From Kosakonia sacchari (GTDB taxonomy: Bacteria > Pseudomonadota > Gammaproteobacteria > Enterobacterales > Enterobacteriaceae), in the NCBI GenBank assembly GCA_900109485.1, contig FOAY01000013.1, positions 95,600-159,599 of the forward strand: DNA of 64,000 nucleotides, given 5' to 3'. The position numbers and the translations under genes are program-made. Shown one piece after another: positions 20,587 to 31,080 of the stretch (position 1 is the first letter of the stretch; every line of letters starts with the position of its first letter). The notes under the pieces were generated by a model that did no database searches, was not told the DNA's origin, and worked only from the letters and a program-made list of their open reading frames with translations.

Positions 20587-22320
20587 TTACTTCAGCGGCG
20601 AGTGGCGACGTTCAATGCCGTAACGTTCGATCTCTTTATAGGGCACGGTCGTCGATTTACGTTTACGCACATCAACCAGCGTGACGCGGTCCGTGCACGA
20701 GTAGCAGGGATCGAGGCTGCCGATAATCAGCGGCGCGTCGGAAACGGTGTTGCCGCGCAGCATATAGCGCAGCACCGGCCAGTTGGCGTAGGTGGCTGCA
20801 CGGCAGCGCCAGCGGTAGAGCTTCTGGTTGTCGCCGAGCATGCTCCAGTGCACATCTTCCCCGCGCGGTGCTTCAACATAACCGAGCGCGAATTTATGCG
20901 GCTGATAGCTGAAGCCTTCGGTCAGCAGCGGCGTATCCGGCAGGTTATCGAGGCCAAATTCAATCATCGCCAGCGAATCAAACACCTCTTTTACCCGCAC
21001 CATGAGGCGCGAGAAGACATCGCCATCCGGCCAGGTGAACAGGGTTTTCGGCAGGTTGCCGTAGTCGGCGTAAGGGTGATCGAAGCGCAGATCGCGGGCG
21101 AAACCGCTGCCGCGAATCAGCGGCCCCACCGGGCTGAAATCCCGTGCGACCTGGCGGTCAAGAATGCCGACGCCCTGGGTGCGTTGCGCCATGTTCGGCG
21201 TCGAGAGCAGCATATCCACCAGTTGCGTCACTTCGGCGCGCATCTCTTTCACCAGTTGGATGGTCTTCACGCGTTGCTCTTTTAGGATGTCGCGGCGGAT
21301 ACCGCCAATCAGGTTCAGACCGTAGGTTTTGCGCGAGCCGGTCAGCAGCTCCGCCATGGTCATCGACTTCTCGCGGATGCGGAAAAACTGCATAAACCCG
21401 GTGTCGAAACCGACAAAGTGGCTGGAAAGGCCAATGTTAAGCAGGTGGCTGTGCAGTCGCTCCACTTCCAGCAATACCGAGCGGATGGTGTGCGCACGCT
21501 GCGGCACCACAATGCCCAGTGCGTTCTCCACGGAAGTGGTGTAAGCGACGCTGTGGGCAAAGCCGCAAATGCCGCAGACGCGATCCGAAAGGAAGGTGAC
21601 TTCGTTATAGCCCATACGGGTTTCCGCCAGCTTCTCCATGCCGCGATGCACATAGAACAGACGGTAATCGGCATCGACAATCCGCTCACCATCGACAAAC
21701 AGACGGAAGTGACCTGGTTCGTCAGAAGTGATATGCAGCGGGCCAATCGGCACGATGCGCGCAGAATTGCCGCCATCATTGATAAAGGTGTAATTCTCCG
21801 TGTCGCTGGTCGGTTCCGGGCGCAGGCGATAATCCATGGTGTCTTTGCGCAGCGGATGCAGATCGTCCGGCCAGTCGTCCGGTAAAACCAGACGGCGTTG
21901 ATCCGGCAGGCCGACCGGGATCAGCCCGTACATATCGCGGATCTCCCGTTCGCCCCATACGGCGGCGGGCACGCGCGGCGTCACCGACGGGAATTCCCGC
22001 GTATTGGCATCAACCAGCGCTTTCACCACGATCCAGCACTTTTCTGCCCCTTCCATCGACAGCGCGTAATAGACCGCGTAATGGCCGTTCAGGCTGCGCT
22101 CGTCGTTGCCAAACAGTACCGGCAACCAGCCGTCATGCTGGTAATAGAGATAGTGAACAATCTCCGGCAACAGGTTGATTTTCACCGTAATGGTGACTTG
22201 TTCGAAGGTCTGGCGTTCTTCTTCCAGCACCGCGCCGGGAAACTGCATTTTCAACGTCGCAAGGCAGGCATTGCCGCGCGGCTGCTGGTGATTCACGCTT
22301 GCTAAATAACTCACTTTCAC
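20587..22320 (-). CDS. hyfG: Hydrogenase-4 large subunit (NuoC-NuoD fusion)
   Basis: A 577-residue catalytic [NiFe] subunit. Residues 1-175 are the NuoC-like 30-kDa domain; the rest is the large subunit. Nickel ligands are present as RVCGICG (C249, C252) and DPCYSCTDR (C539, C542). A 35-residue C-terminal tail follows the second Cys, as in HycE, whose tail is cut off by a maturation protease; whether HyfG is cut is unclear. It overlaps hyfF by 4 bases. All four ligands are intact, so the enzyme should be active. Confidence 0.95.
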   Translation of the reverse strand: MKVSYLASVNHQQPRGNACLATLKMQFPGAVLEEERQTFEQVTITVKINLLPEIVHYLYYQHDGWLPVLFGNDERSLNGHYAVYYALSMEGAEKCWIVVKALVDANTREFPSVTPRVPAAVWGEREIRDMYGLIPVGLPDQRRLVLPDDWPDDLHPLRKDTMDYRLRPEPTSDTENYTFINDGGNSARIVPIGPLHITSDEPGHFRLFVDGERIVDADYRLFYVHRGMEKLAETRMGYNEVTFLSDRVCGICGFAHSVAYTTSVENALGIVVPQRAHTIRSVLLEVERLHSHLLNIGLSSHFVGFDTGFMQFFRIREKSMTMAELLTGSRKTYGLNLIGGIRRDILKEQRVKTIQLVKEMRAEVTQLVDMLLSTPNMAQRTQGVGILDRQVARDFSPVGPLIRGSGFARDLRFDHPYADYGNLPKTLFTWPDGDVFSRLMVRVKEVFDSLAMIEFGLDNLPDTPLLTEGFSYQPHKFALGYVEAPRGEDVHWSMLGDNQKLYRWRCRAATYANWPVLRYMLRGNTVSDAPLIIGSLDPCYSCTDRVTLVDVRKRKSTTVPYKEIERYGIERRHSPLK

Positions 22321-23900
22321 TCTCCCTGGACGTGCGATGGTGTTGCCGATGTGGCGGTCGTCTCAAACGTGGCCCACAGCCAGCTCAGCCGGGTGGGGTG
22401 CTCATCGTCGCCGGACAGTACGATGCTCGATGCACCGGCCAGCAAACGGCTGACCGGCTGCGGAATATGGGTGCCCATCACCAGCATCATCACCAGTAAC
22501 AGCACCATCGGAACGGTGGTCAGCCAGCCCAGTTCACCGCTGGCAACCTGCTGCGGCGGCGTGGCGAACAGTACTTTGGCGACCATGCGCACCAGCCCGC
22601 CAAGCACCAGCGTCAGCAGCAACAGCAGCACCAGCGTTACCACCAGATGCTCAGCCGCCAGCCCGGCGGTGACGGTCATAAATTCACTGAGGAAGATGTT
22701 GAATGGCGGCATACCGCCGAGCGCCAGCGCACCGCCGCCAAGCAGCACGGCAGTCAGCGGCATCACTTTCAACATGCCGCACACCACATCCATATTGCGG
22801 GTGCCGTACTTCAGCAGCACATTGCCGGAGCCGCAGAACAGCAGCGTTTTGGCGAGGCTGTGATTCAGGGTATGCAGCAGCGCGGCGAAGATGCCGAGCG
22901 GCCCGCCGATGCCGAGCGCCACCGCCACCAGCCCCATATTTTCCACGCTGGAGTAGGCCAGCAGGCGTTTCATATCCTGCTGAACCAGGATGAAGAAGGC
23001 GGCAACGCCAACCGACAGCATGCCGAACACCAGCAGTAGCGTATTCGGGAAGCTGTCGCCAATGGCGTGACAAATAATGATGTAGTAACGAATCAGCACC
23101 AGCAGCGCGCAGTTGAGCAGCACCGCCGAGAGCAGGGCGCTCACCGGGCTGGGCGCTTCGCTGTGCGCATCCGGCAGCCAGGCGTGCATCGGGAAGAGAC
23201 CGGTTTTCGTCCCAAAACCGATCAGCACAAAGACAAAAGCCAGCACCATTAATGTCGGGTCGAGTTTGCTGCTCTCTTTCAGCACTTCCGTCCAGAAAAT
23301 GGCGTGATCCGGCTCGGCCATAAAGCTGGCGGCATTGGCGTACACCAGCACGGTGCCGAACAGACCAAACGCCACGCCAACGGTACAGATGATGATGTAT
23401 TTCCACGCCGCTTCCAGCGAGGAGCGCTGACCGTAAATACCCACCAGAAATGCCGAGCTGAGGGTGGTGGCTTCAATTGCCGCCCACATCACAATCAGGT
23501 TGTTGCTGGTCACGACCAGTAACATGGTGAACAGGAACAGATGAAAGAAACCGTAGTAGTAACAGAGCGTGGATACGCTGATCTCCCCGTGATCGACTTC
23601 ATGGCGCATATAGCCAATCGAATACAGCCCGGTGAGAAAACCGATAATCCCCAGCAGCGACAAAAATAGACCGCTGAGGCTATCGATGTGCAGCCAGCGG
23701 TGCGCGCCGAAAATTTCCCCTTCCTGCACCGCTTCCGCCACCGTCCACAATGCGACAATCAGTAACAGCGTAATGCCCAGTGAGTGCACCACCGTGACCA
23801 GCGTCCGCGCCGCATTCCCGCTCAACCGGCAGGCAAAGCAGATCGCAGAGACAACCAGCGGCGTCAACAGCAACAGCGTGAACATCAATGCATGACTCAT
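22317..23900 (-). CDS. hyfF: Hydrogenase-4 membrane subunit F (antiporter-like)
   Basis: A 527-residue NuoN/Mrp-antiporter-like membrane protein with about 14 hydrophobic segments. Charged residues for proton translocation are visible in [14 protein letters not shown] (Glu) and [20 protein letters not shown]. It is one of three antiporter-like subunits here, against one in hydrogenase-3, which is why a second proton-pumping formate hydrogenlyase has been proposed. The start overlaps hyfE territory by none (4-base gap), and the stop overlaps the hyfG ATG. Confidence 0.93.
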   Translation of the reverse strand: MSHALMFTLLLLTPLVVSAICFACRLSGNAARTLVTVVHSLGITLLLIVALWTVAEAVQEGEIFGAHRWLHIDSLSGLFLSLLGIIGFLTGLYSIGYMRHEVDHGEISVSTLCYYYGFFHLFLFTMLLVVTSNNLIVMWAAIEATTLSSAFLVGIYGQRSSLEAAWKYIIICTVGVAFGLFGTVLVYANAASFMAEPDHAIFWTEVLKESSKLDPTLMVLAFVFVLIGFGTKTGLFPMHAWLPDAHSEAPSPVSALLSAVLLNCALLVLIRYYIIICHAIGDSFPNTLLLVFGMLSVGVAAFFILVQQDMKRLLAYSSVENMGLVAVALGIGGPLGIFAALLHTLNHSLAKTLLFCGSGNVLLKYGTRNMDVVCGMLKVMPLTAVLLGGGALALGGMPPFNIFLSEFMTVTAGLAAEHLVVTLVLLLLLTLVLGGLVRMVAKVLFATPPQQVASGELGWLTTVPMVLLLVMMLVMGTHIPQPVSRLLAGASSIVLSGDDEHPTRLSWLWATFETTATSATPSHVQGE

Positions 23901-23904
23901 GGTA

Positions 23905-24555
23905 TTACCCCTTCAGCGCCGTAAGGTTGTTAACATCCAGCGTGCCGTGGGTGCGCCAGATTTTCCTTGCCAGCAGCGTCATCACAATCACAGCGAAAAT
24001 GGCATCCGTCGCGATACCGATCTCAACCAGTTCCGGCGCGCGCCAGGCGAGCAGCGCCAGCACCAGATGCGAGCCGTTTTCCATCAGGCAGTAACCGAAC
24101 ACCTGGCGCAAAATGTTGCGCTGGCTGATGATGCACAGCAGACCCAGCAGGAAGTGGCCGAGGGCGACGGCGAGCGCCGGTTTAAGCTGGGCGACCATCG
24201 GCAGTTGCACCGGACGGACGACAAACCAGCACAGCAGCACAATGGCGGCGGCCATCAGCACCAGCGTCGCCGGGCCAAACAGCCGTTCCCCTGCGCCATC
24301 CGGCGCCATCTTGCGAAACGCATAGCCCATAATTAGCGGCACCAGCAGCACCTTGGTGAAGAAGGCGCTGAACGACCACATCAGCAGTTGTTCCGCATCC
24401 AGCAGTTGCGACAGCGTGAAAAAGATAGAGACCAGCACCAGTGATTGCAGGGCATACAACCAGCAGGAGACGGAGTAGCGTCTGGCGCAGGTGACCAGCA
24501 GCGAGGTGAACATCATCAGCCCCGCCAGATTGTTAACAAGCAAAGTTCCCGTCAT
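23905..24555 (-). CDS. hyfE: Hydrogenase-4 membrane subunit E
   Basis: A 216-residue membrane protein typical of hydrogenase-4 and Mrp-like complexes, with about six or seven spans. The ATG at 24555 ([12 protein letters not shown]) is chosen: GGGAG lies 6 bases upstream and the length then equals that of E. coli HyfE. The ATG one codon earlier is too close to the site. Conserved [20 protein letters not shown] and [20 protein letters not shown] are present. The gene begins 11 bases after the hyfD stop. Confidence 0.92.
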   Translation of the reverse strand: MTGTLLVNNLAGLMMFTSLLVTCARRYSVSCWLYALQSLVLVSIFFTLSQLLDAEQLLMWSFSAFFTKVLLVPLIMGYAFRKMAPDGAGERLFGPATLVLMAAAIVLLCWFVVRPVQLPMVAQLKPALAVALGHFLLGLLCIISQRNILRQVFGYCLMENGSHLVLALLAWRAPELVEIGIATDAIFAVIVMTLLARKIWRTHGTLDVNNLTALKG

Positions 24556-24566
24556 CATCGACTCCC

Positions 24567-26006
24567 TTATCCAAGCCACGCCGCAGCAATCACGCTTGAG
24601 CACAGCGACATCACAATCAGAATGACCAGCACCAGTTTCATCGCCCACGGCAACGGTGCGGCCTGCGCCACCTCTTCACTCGCTTCGCCCGGAACGACGC
24701 GGCCAAACCAGTAGATAAACCAGCCGAAGCTGGCGACCGATTCCACCAGCGCCAGCACCATCACCGGTAGCAGGATCGGGTAGCTATTCGACAGCGCGAA
24801 CCCGGCGGCGAAGAGGGGAAACTTGCTGAAGAAGCCGTTAAACGGCGGAACGCCAGTGATCGCCAGCGCAGCAACGCAAAAGCCGATGCCCGCCAGCGGT
24901 AACGTACGCATCACCCCGCGCAAACGCGGCAGCAGGCGCGTGCCGCAGCTATAGCTCAGCGCACCGGCGACGAGGAAGAACAGGCTCTTGGCGAAAGCGT
25001 GGTTGAAGATGTAAACAATCCCCGCTTTGAAGGCCAGCGGCGAACCAAAGGTGGAGAGCGACAGCGCGAGGAAGATCCACGCCAGTTGCGAAATGGTCGA
25101 CCATGCCAGCAGCCGCTTCATATCTTTTTGCGGCAGGTACATTAAAAAGCCGTAGACCATCGTGATTGTCGCCATCGTCACGCCGACCCAGCCGATGACA
25201 TGCGGTATCTGTCCACCTTCGGCGATGGCGCGGGCGAAAATATAGACGCCGACTTTCACCATTGACGCGGCGTGTAAGTAAGCGCTCACCGGGGTTGGTG
25301 CTTCCATTGCATCCGGCAGCCAGGCCTGTAACGGCAACTGGGCCGATTTCCCCCAGGCGGCAAACAGAATGCCGCCATACACCAGCAAAGTTGGCGTGCC
25401 CTGCAACTGGCTGATGGCGCTCAGGGCAAAGGTGCCGGTATTGAGGAACAGCGTGGCGGCCGCCAGATATAGTCCCAGCGAACCAACATGAGTTATCAGC
25501 AGCGCTTTCATGGCCGCACGCTGTGATTTTTCGCTCTGGTAATAGCTGATCAACGCCCAGGAACAGCCGCCGGTAATTTCGAAAAACAGCAGTTGTCCCA
25601 GCAACGTTGAAGAGAGCACCAGCCCGGACATCGCGCCGATAAAAATCAGCAAAAACGCGTAGTAGCGGTTGCTGCCATCGTGCGGATGTTCGCGGTTGCC
25701 GCGCGTCAGATAGCCGGTCGAATAGAGCGCCACCAGCAGACCGAGGAACACCACTACAAACAGGATCAGCGTGCTGATGCGATCGACCGTGAGACCAAAC
25801 AGCGCTATCTGGCCCGCAGCCAGCAGCGGGATATCCACCGCTTCGCGTCCGGCACTGTAGAAACTGAGCGCCAGCGACAGCGTCGCCGCCGTCGCCAGCA
25901 GGGCAAACAGCGTGGCGAGCTGCGGGGCGGTTCGCCGGGGAGCCAGTGAGACGATCAGCGCGCCGACAAAGGGCAGCAGCAGCGTCGTCAAAGCAAGAGT
26001 TTCCAT
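24567..26006 (-). CDS. hyfD: Hydrogenase-4 membrane subunit D (antiporter-like)
   Basis: A 479-residue NuoL/M-like subunit, the E. coli length, with about 14 membrane segments. Proton-path motifs are FFEITGGCSW and QAWLPDAMEAPTPVSAYLHA, followed by DMKRLLAWSTISQ. It starts 16 bases after the hyfC stop. It presumably couples electron flow from formate to proton movement; this is inference from complex I. Confidence 0.93.
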   Translation of the reverse strand: METLALTTLLLPFVGALIVSLAPRRTAPQLATLFALLATAATLSLALSFYSAGREAVDIPLLAAGQIALFGLTVDRISTLILFVVVFLGLLVALYSTGYLTRGNREHPHDGSNRYYAFLLIFIGAMSGLVLSSTLLGQLLFFEITGGCSWALISYYQSEKSQRAAMKALLITHVGSLGLYLAAATLFLNTGTFALSAISQLQGTPTLLVYGGILFAAWGKSAQLPLQAWLPDAMEAPTPVSAYLHAASMVKVGVYIFARAIAEGGQIPHVIGWVGVTMATITMVYGFLMYLPQKDMKRLLAWSTISQLAWIFLALSLSTFGSPLAFKAGIVYIFNHAFAKSLFFLVAGALSYSCGTRLLPRLRGVMRTLPLAGIGFCVAALAITGVPPFNGFFSKFPLFAAGFALSNSYPILLPVMVLALVESVASFGWFIYWFGRVVPGEASEEVAQAAPLPWAMKLVLVILIVMSLCSSVIAAAWLG

Positions 26007-26022
26007 CGTTTTCCTGTGCTCC

Positions 26023-26970
26023 TTACAGACCGGTTAACCAGAGAACATACGACAGCGCAGCCAGACTGAAGCCGAGCCAGGTAAGGTGATGCGTCAGCAA
26101 AAAGCGTCCGCGCGCCAGCGAGTTCTCCACCAGCGACGCCAGAACGAACACCACCAGCAATTTGATAAGCGTGATAACCAGCGACAGCGCCATCGCGCCG
26201 ATGCTCAGACTGGCGGCATTGCCGAAGGGGAAAAACAGCGCCAGAAACAGCGCGGCCATCACCACCTGTTTCAGCCCGATGCCCCATTTCACCAGCGCCA
26301 GACCCGCGCCGGAGTATTCGGTCAGCGGCCCTTCCTGCAACTCCTGTTCGGCTTCTGCGACGTCGAAGGGGATTTTGCCCATCTCAATAAAGCAGGCGAA
26401 CCCGCAGGCGAGTAATGCCAGCAGCGTGGCGACCGGTGAGATCCAGCCTGATGCCAGCGTGTTGCTGATGGCGCTGATGTTGGTGGAACCGGCCAGCAGC
26501 GCCAGCACCAACAGCGAAAGGATCAACATCGGCTCCACCAGAATCCCCAGCGTCAGTTCGCGGCTGGCGCCCAGGCCGGAGAAGGGGCTGCCGGTATCAA
26601 GGCCGGAAAGGGCAAAGAAAAAGCGGAACAGCGCAAAGAGATAAATCAGGGTGATCAGATCGCCTGCGCCAGCGAAAGGCGAGGTGCGGATAAACAGCGG
26701 TAATGTCATCGCCACCAGCAACATACTGCTGAGCAGCACCCACGGCATCACGCGGAACATCAGCCCGGAAGAGGCGGGCGCCACCGCCTGGCGTTTCAAA
26801 AGTTTTTGCAGGTCGCGGTAATCCTGCCAGATCCCCGGACCGCGCCTTGAGTGCATGCGGGCGCGGATCTGGCGCGAAATACCGGTAAACAGCGGCGTCA
26901 GCGCCAGCAACAGGGCTGACTGGCAAAGCGCAAACAACCCCAGTGACCACGCAGAAGTCTGTTCTAACAT
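26023..26970 (-). CDS. hyfC: Hydrogenase-4 membrane subunit C (NuoH-like)
   Basis: A 315-residue NuoH/HycD-type protein that anchors the soluble arm to the membrane. The start at 26970 (MLEQTSAW) has AGGAGG 8 bases upstream and gives the E. coli length; an ATG two codons earlier sits only 2 bases from that site. Family signatures ARMHSRRGPGIWQDYRDL, FDVAEAEQELQEGPLTEYSG and LARGRFLLTHH are intact. It begins 13 bases after the hyfB stop. Confidence 0.94.
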   Translation of the reverse strand: MLEQTSAWSLGLFALCQSALLLALTPLFTGISRQIRARMHSRRGPGIWQDYRDLQKLLKRQAVAPASSGLMFRVMPWVLLSSMLLVAMTLPLFIRTSPFAGAGDLITLIYLFALFRFFFALSGLDTGSPFSGLGASRELTLGILVEPMLILSLLVLALLAGSTNISAISNTLASGWISPVATLLALLACGFACFIEMGKIPFDVAEAEQELQEGPLTEYSGAGLALVKWGIGLKQVVMAALFLALFFPFGNAASLSIGAMALSLVITLIKLLVVFVLASLVENSLARGRFLLTHHLTWLGFSLAALSYVLWLTGL

Positions 26971-26983
26971 CGTCATTCCCTCC

Positions 26984-29005
26984 TCACAGCGCAATCGTCA
27001 GCAGCAGGATCACCAGCGCGGCAATCACATACAGGCAATAGAGACGGAAATCCCCGCTTTGCAGGTACTGCACCAGACGGGCAATACGCTGAGTCATGCT
27101 GACCAGCGGGCGGATAATTTTGTCGTCCCAGAAGGGTTCGGTACGGCTGGCTACCTGCGTAATGCCCCCAAGGCTTTGTTGCAGAGGCGTGGTGGGATCG
27201 AGCTGTTTACGCAGGCGATACAGCGGGCCGAACATCACCCGCAGTGGCTGGGTAAAGCTGCCCGCTGAAGGCACCATGCCTTTCTCCCATGCGTAACCGC
27301 AGGCCCAGGCATCGCCGCTGCGCCGCCAGTTGCCGCGCGTCTGGCGGTTGATGTACCAGAACAGGCCGGGCAGCAGCGGCAGGGCAATCAACAGCAGGAA
27401 CAGGGTGGAGGGTGTCAGCATGGCCTGTTGCGCGTCGCCGGGAACCAGCGTTGCGCCCTGAGTGACGGCAAGAGACGTGGTGGCAGTCAGTGAAAGCGCA
27501 ACCTGCAACAGGTGCGGCGCGACGACGCTGGCACCGACGCCGCACACAATGCAGAGCAGCGCCAGCGCCAGCATGGCGGCAATCATTGGCCATGGCACTT
27601 CCCGCGCCTGATCGGCTTTTTCACTGCGCGGGTTACCGCAGAAACTAATACCGTAGACTTTGACGAAGCACATCGCGGCCAGCGCGCCGGTGATCGCCAA
27701 CATCACTATCGCGACAGGACCGGCGAGGCGCGGAATAATGGCGTCGATGCGCGTCAGGGAGAAGAGCGACTGGTAGGTGTACCACTCGCTGATAAAACCG
27801 TTGAGCGGCGGCATGGCGGAAATGGCGAGGCAGCCCACCAGGAATGCGCCCGCTGTCCACGGCATCCGTTTCGCCAGCGCGCCCATTTTTTCCATATCGC
27901 GGCTGTGCAGACGGTAGATAATCGCCCCGGCGCCGAGAAACAGCAGCCCTTTAAACAACGCATGATTGAGCAAGTGGAACAGTGCGCCCAGCAGGCCGAC
28001 AGCGGCAATCACCGGCTGGTGCAGCGCAATCCCCGCCATGCCGACGCCGACGCCCATCAAAATGATGCCGATGTTTTCCACCGTGTGCCACGCCAGCAGG
28101 CGTTTGATATCGTGCTCGGCCAGCGCATATAGCACGCCGAGCACCGAAGAGACGGCGCCAAAAGCCAGCACCACCACGCCCCACCACAGCGGAATGCCGC
28201 TATGACCGAGCAGGTCGATGCCGACTTTGATAATGCCGAAGATACCGATTTTCACCATCACGCCGGACATCAACGCCGAGGCGTGGGACGGTGCTGCCGG
28301 GTGAGCGCGCGGCAGCCAACTGTGCAGCGGCAACATCCCGGCTTTGGCACCAAACCCGAAGAAGGCGAGCAGGAACACCGCCGAGGCGGTGCCCGGTGAC
28401 AGCGACAAGGTGCGGAAACTGGCGAAATCCAGGCTGCCGCTTTGACGCCACATCAGGAAGAAGGCGATCATGATCAGCACGGAACCAGCGTGGGCAATAA
28501 AGAAGTAGAGCATCCCGGCGCGGATCGATTCGTCATCCTGGTCGGTGATAACCAAAAACCACGAGGCCAGCGACATCATCTCGAACAGCACGATGAACCA
28601 GAAGGCGTTGTCCATCACCACCAGCCCGACCATCGAGGCGATAAACAGGTTCATAAAGAATCCCATCGCACCCGGCCCTTTGCCGAGGTATTCGCGGACA
28701 TAGGCCAGCGAATAAAGCCCGCACAGCGTGACCAGCAGGGAAATCACCAGCAGCATAAAGGCGCTCAGACTATCCAGCCGCACCATAAAATGGGCGAAAT
28801 CAAACGGCCCGGCGGCCTGCCAGACGAGTGTTTCGCCGCCGCCAAGTGCGACCAGTGCGCTGGCAATGCCTAATAATCCGCCGAGCATTGCCGAAATTCC
28901 GGCGACGTTGATGGCCAGAATTTGCTGACGGGAGAGCAACAGCGAGGCCACGCCGCCGGCTACGTACAGCACGATTGACCACATCAATAATTGCAGGGCA
29001 TCCAT
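26984..29005 (-). CDS. hyfB: Hydrogenase-4 membrane subunit B (NuoL-like)
   Basis: A 673-residue antiporter-like subunit, the largest of the membrane arm, with about 15-16 hydrophobic segments and a long C-terminal tail. Key charged residues are in FEMMSLASWFL and LHSWLPRAHPAAPSHASA, followed by DIKRLLAWHTVENIG. The start codon overlaps the hyfA stop by one base (TAATG type). Its equivalent in hydrogenase-3 is HycC. Confidence 0.94.
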   Translation of the reverse strand: MDALQLLMWSIVLYVAGGVASLLLSRQQILAINVAGISAMLGGLLGIASALVALGGGETLVWQAAGPFDFAHFMVRLDSLSAFMLLVISLLVTLCGLYSLAYVREYLGKGPGAMGFFMNLFIASMVGLVVMDNAFWFIVLFEMMSLASWFLVITDQDDESIRAGMLYFFIAHAGSVLIMIAFFLMWRQSGSLDFASFRTLSLSPGTASAVFLLAFFGFGAKAGMLPLHSWLPRAHPAAPSHASALMSGVMVKIGIFGIIKVGIDLLGHSGIPLWWGVVVLAFGAVSSVLGVLYALAEHDIKRLLAWHTVENIGIILMGVGVGMAGIALHQPVIAAVGLLGALFHLLNHALFKGLLFLGAGAIIYRLHSRDMEKMGALAKRMPWTAGAFLVGCLAISAMPPLNGFISEWYTYQSLFSLTRIDAIIPRLAGPVAIVMLAITGALAAMCFVKVYGISFCGNPRSEKADQAREVPWPMIAAMLALALLCIVCGVGASVVAPHLLQVALSLTATTSLAVTQGATLVPGDAQQAMLTPSTLFLLLIALPLLPGLFWYINRQTRGNWRRSGDAWACGYAWEKGMVPSAGSFTQPLRVMFGPLYRLRKQLDPTTPLQQSLGGITQVASRTEPFWDDKIIRPLVSMTQRIARLVQYLQSGDFRLYCLYVIAALVILLLTIAL

Positions 29006-29625
29006 TAGCGTTGCTCCGACGAAGGGGAGACGGCCGCGAAAGTGATTTCCGTCGAACTCAGGGCGGCCAGCTCTCTGCGGGTTTTTAACTGTTTATGCAT
29101 GGCAGAATCCGTCACCAGATGCAGGGCGTTGGTCGGGCAGGCCCGCACGCAGGATGGCCCTTCCGGCAGGAAGTGGCAGAGATCGCATTTCACTGCGATG
29201 GTCTGCACACCCGCATTCCAGCGCAAAAAAGGGTGGTCGGTGTTCGGGCTGGCGGGCACATCGCGCAGTTGCTCTTCCGGCAGGTGATGTTCGTAACGCG
29301 CGGGAATATTCAGTGGACGGCTGCCGGATGGCGTGATCGCGCCGAAGGGGCAGACCAGACCGCACAGCTTGCAGCCGATACACAGGGTTTCATTGAGATA
29401 AACCGCCTCATCCTGGAAGGAGATGGCGTTGACCGGGCATACCTGTTTACAGGGCGCGTCGTCGCAGTGGCGGCAGAGCACGGGTGCGGTTTTCGTCTGC
29501 GTTCGCACCAGCGTAAGCCTCGGATGCTGTTGTAATCCCTGAAGTTTATGGGCATCCGAACACGCGGCAAGGCAGGTGTTGCATCCTATACACCACTCGG
29601 GATCGGCAATCACAAAGCGGTTCAT
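29005..29625 (-). CDS. hyfA: Hydrogenase-4 electron-transfer ferredoxin subunit
   Basis: A 206-residue protein with four [4Fe-4S] cysteine sets: C12/15/18/22, C51/54/59/63, C82/85/88/92 and C147/150/159/163. It is the first gene of the hyf operon and should take electrons from the formate dehydrogenase and pass them into the complex. It is cytoplasmic, with no signal peptide. The ATG at 29625 has AAGGAG just upstream. A -24/-12 promoter lies 46-60 bases before the start. Confidence 0.94.
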   Translation of the reverse strand: MNRFVIADPEWCIGCNTCLAACSDAHKLQGLQQHPRLTLVRTQTKTAPVLCRHCDDAPCKQVCPVNAISFQDEAVYLNETLCIGCKLCGLVCPFGAITPSGSRPLNIPARYEHHLPEEQLRDVPASPNTDHPFLRWNAGVQTIAVKCDLCHFLPEGPSCVRACPTNALHLVTDSAMHKQLKTRRELAALSSTEITFAAVSPSSEQR

Positions 29626-29670
29626 GACGGCTCCTTGTTAATGAAGGCAAAATTCGTTGAACCTGCCTTA

Positions 29671-29685
29671 GCACAAGGTGTGCCA
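29671..29685 (-). promoter_or_regulatory. Sigma-54 promoter of the hyf operon
   Basis: On the minus strand TGGCACACCTTGTGC matches the -24/-12 pattern TGGCACG-N4-TTGC, with GG and GC at the right distance; only two positions differ. Transcription should begin near 29659, about 34 bases before hyfA. HyfR, encoded downstream, has the sigma-54 loop needed to activate it. Confidence 0.82.
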
Positions 29686-29777
29686 GAATTTTAAATCTTT
29701 ATGTTTCAGTTGGTTGTCTGTTTTTGAGTGGCCGGGGGCGGACAAAAGTGATGGTCAGCGCTGAGCGAAAAATAACC

Positions 29778-29798
29778 TGTCGGCACTAGTGTCGAGAC
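29778..29798. promoter_or_regulatory. Candidate activator (HyfR/FhlA) site upstream of hyfA
   Basis: CGGCACTAGTGTCG (29781-29794) is a palindrome with one mismatch. It is embedded in two direct copies of TGTCGNNAC spaced 12 bases apart (29778-29786 and 29790-29798). It lies 120-140 bases upstream of the predicted sigma-54 start, the usual enhancer distance. The identity of the binding protein is inferred. Confidence 0.4.
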
Positions 29799-29849
29799 GT
29801 GGGAATAAAATGTGATCAGCTTCAAATAAGACGCGAAGAGAGAAACGAG

Positions 29850-29874
29850 AAGGGCGAATCGAGTGATTCGCCCT
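29850..29874 (-). terminator. Hairpin after bcp
   Basis: AGGGCGAATC pairs with GATTCGCCCT across GAGT, just after the bcp stop on the minus strand. The downstream strand is pyrimidine-rich with only a short T run. It separates gcvR-bcp from the hyf promoter region. Confidence 0.6.
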
Positions 29875-29892
29875 CGGAAAAAGGAGGCGTAA

Positions 29893-30363
29893 TCAGGCGC
29901 TTTCTTTCAGCCAGTTCAGCACGATGTCGTGGTGGTTGCTGGTTTTGAAATCATCAAACACATGTTCGATTTTGCCGTCTGCATCCACGAGGAAACTGAT
30001 ACGGTGGATGCCGTCGTAGGTTTTACCCATAAAGGATTTTTCACCCCAGACGCCAAACTGCTCGCATACCTGATGGTCTTCATCAGACAGCAACGTAAAA
30101 TTGAGCAGCTCTTTTTCGGCAAAACGGGACAGTTTTTCAGGCTTATCCGTGCTGATACCCAGCACTTCTACGCCCGCTTTCTTCAACTCGTCCATGTTAT
30201 CGCGCAGGCCGCAGGCCTGGACAGTACATCCTGGTGTCATCGCCTTCGGGTAGAAGTAGACCAGAACACGCTGTCCCTGGAAGTCGGTCAAATTTACTTG
30301 TTCTCCGTCTTGATCGGGCAAGCTAAATTTCGGTGCAATATCACCGGCTTTCAGTGGATTCAT
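29893..30363 (-). CDS. bcp: Thiol peroxidase Bcp (peroxiredoxin Q)
   Basis: A 156-residue cytoplasmic peroxiredoxin that reduces hydrogen peroxide and organic hydroperoxides with thioredoxin. The peroxidatic Cys is C46 in TPGCTVQAC, with the resolving Cys at C51, the E. coli arrangement. The ATG at 30363 overlaps the gcvR stop by one base (TAATG), so the two are translationally coupled. The length is the family standard. Confidence 0.96.
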   Translation of the reverse strand: MNPLKAGDIAPKFSLPDQDGEQVNLTDFQGQRVLVYFYPKAMTPGCTVQACGLRDNMDELKKAGVEVLGISTDKPEKLSRFAEKELLNFTLLSDEDHQVCEQFGVWGEKSFMGKTYDGIHRISFLVDADGKIEHVFDDFKTSNHHDIVLNWLKESA

Positions 30364-30935
30364 TACTTAACTCCATCCTGTTCATCATGCTGAGAATAGT
30401 TAACGATGTTTATACTGCCTTGCGCGTGCAGTTCTGTACATAGGGCTTTGAACGCCTGCTCAATATTTGATGCGTCTTCTGAGGCCGGGCTGTGAGCGGT
30501 GATCTGGATAAATAACTGCGGAACATCATCTTTATTTCCTGGCTGCGTGCGCGAAACCAGCTCGGCAATATTCATCTTGTGTGCGTCAAACAGCGCCGTA
30601 AAGCGCTCGATCAAATGCGGTGAATCAGGAACGTCAACCTGCACCCAAACGGTGGCGGGCATATCAGGGCGTGGACGGGCGTCGGTACGCTTCATGACGA
30701 TGAGTAAATCCAGCTCTGCGCCTTTCAGCGGCAGGGTGGATTCAATCAACGTAATGGCATTCCACGACCCGGAAAGCAGCATTATAAAAGTGAACTCTTC
30801 CCCCAGCATCGCCAGGCGACTGTCTTCAATATTACAACCGCAGCTACTGACGTGGCGTGTGATCGTGTTCACAATGCCAGGCCGGTCGGCCCCCAGCGCA
30901 GTGATAACCAAAAAATGTTGTGATGAGGTCGTCAA
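30363..30935 (-). CDS. gcvR: Glycine cleavage system transcriptional repressor, TTG start
   Basis: GcvR holds GcvA as a repressor of the gcv operon when glycine is low; it binds through two ACT domains and has no DNA-binding motif. The ACT repeats begin at FLVITALGADRPGIV and VWVQVDVPDSPHLIERF. A TTG at 30935 is taken as the start: AGGAAG lies 7 bases upstream and the product is then 190 residues, as in E. coli. An ATG at 30968 would add 11 residues but has no ribosome site. It is divergent from dapA. Confidence 0.9.
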   Translation of the reverse strand: MTTSSQHFLVITALGADRPGIVNTITRHVSSCGCNIEDSRLAMLGEEFTFIMLLSGSWNAITLIESTLPLKGAELDLLIVMKRTDARPRPDMPATVWVQVDVPDSPHLIERFTALFDAHKMNIAELVSRTQPGNKDDVPQLFIQITAHSPASEDASNIEQAFKALCTELHAQGSINIVNYSQHDEQDGVK

Positions 30936-31080
30936 ACCTGTGCTTCCTGTCAAACGTGAGGTAATCATAAGGAAAGCATAAAAAAAACCGGCATACAACC
31001 GCCACTGAGCCTCAGGTCTCTTGCTTTTCTTACAGCACCGCACGTACCATTGAGAATCTTGTTAGCACAGAGGATGGCCC

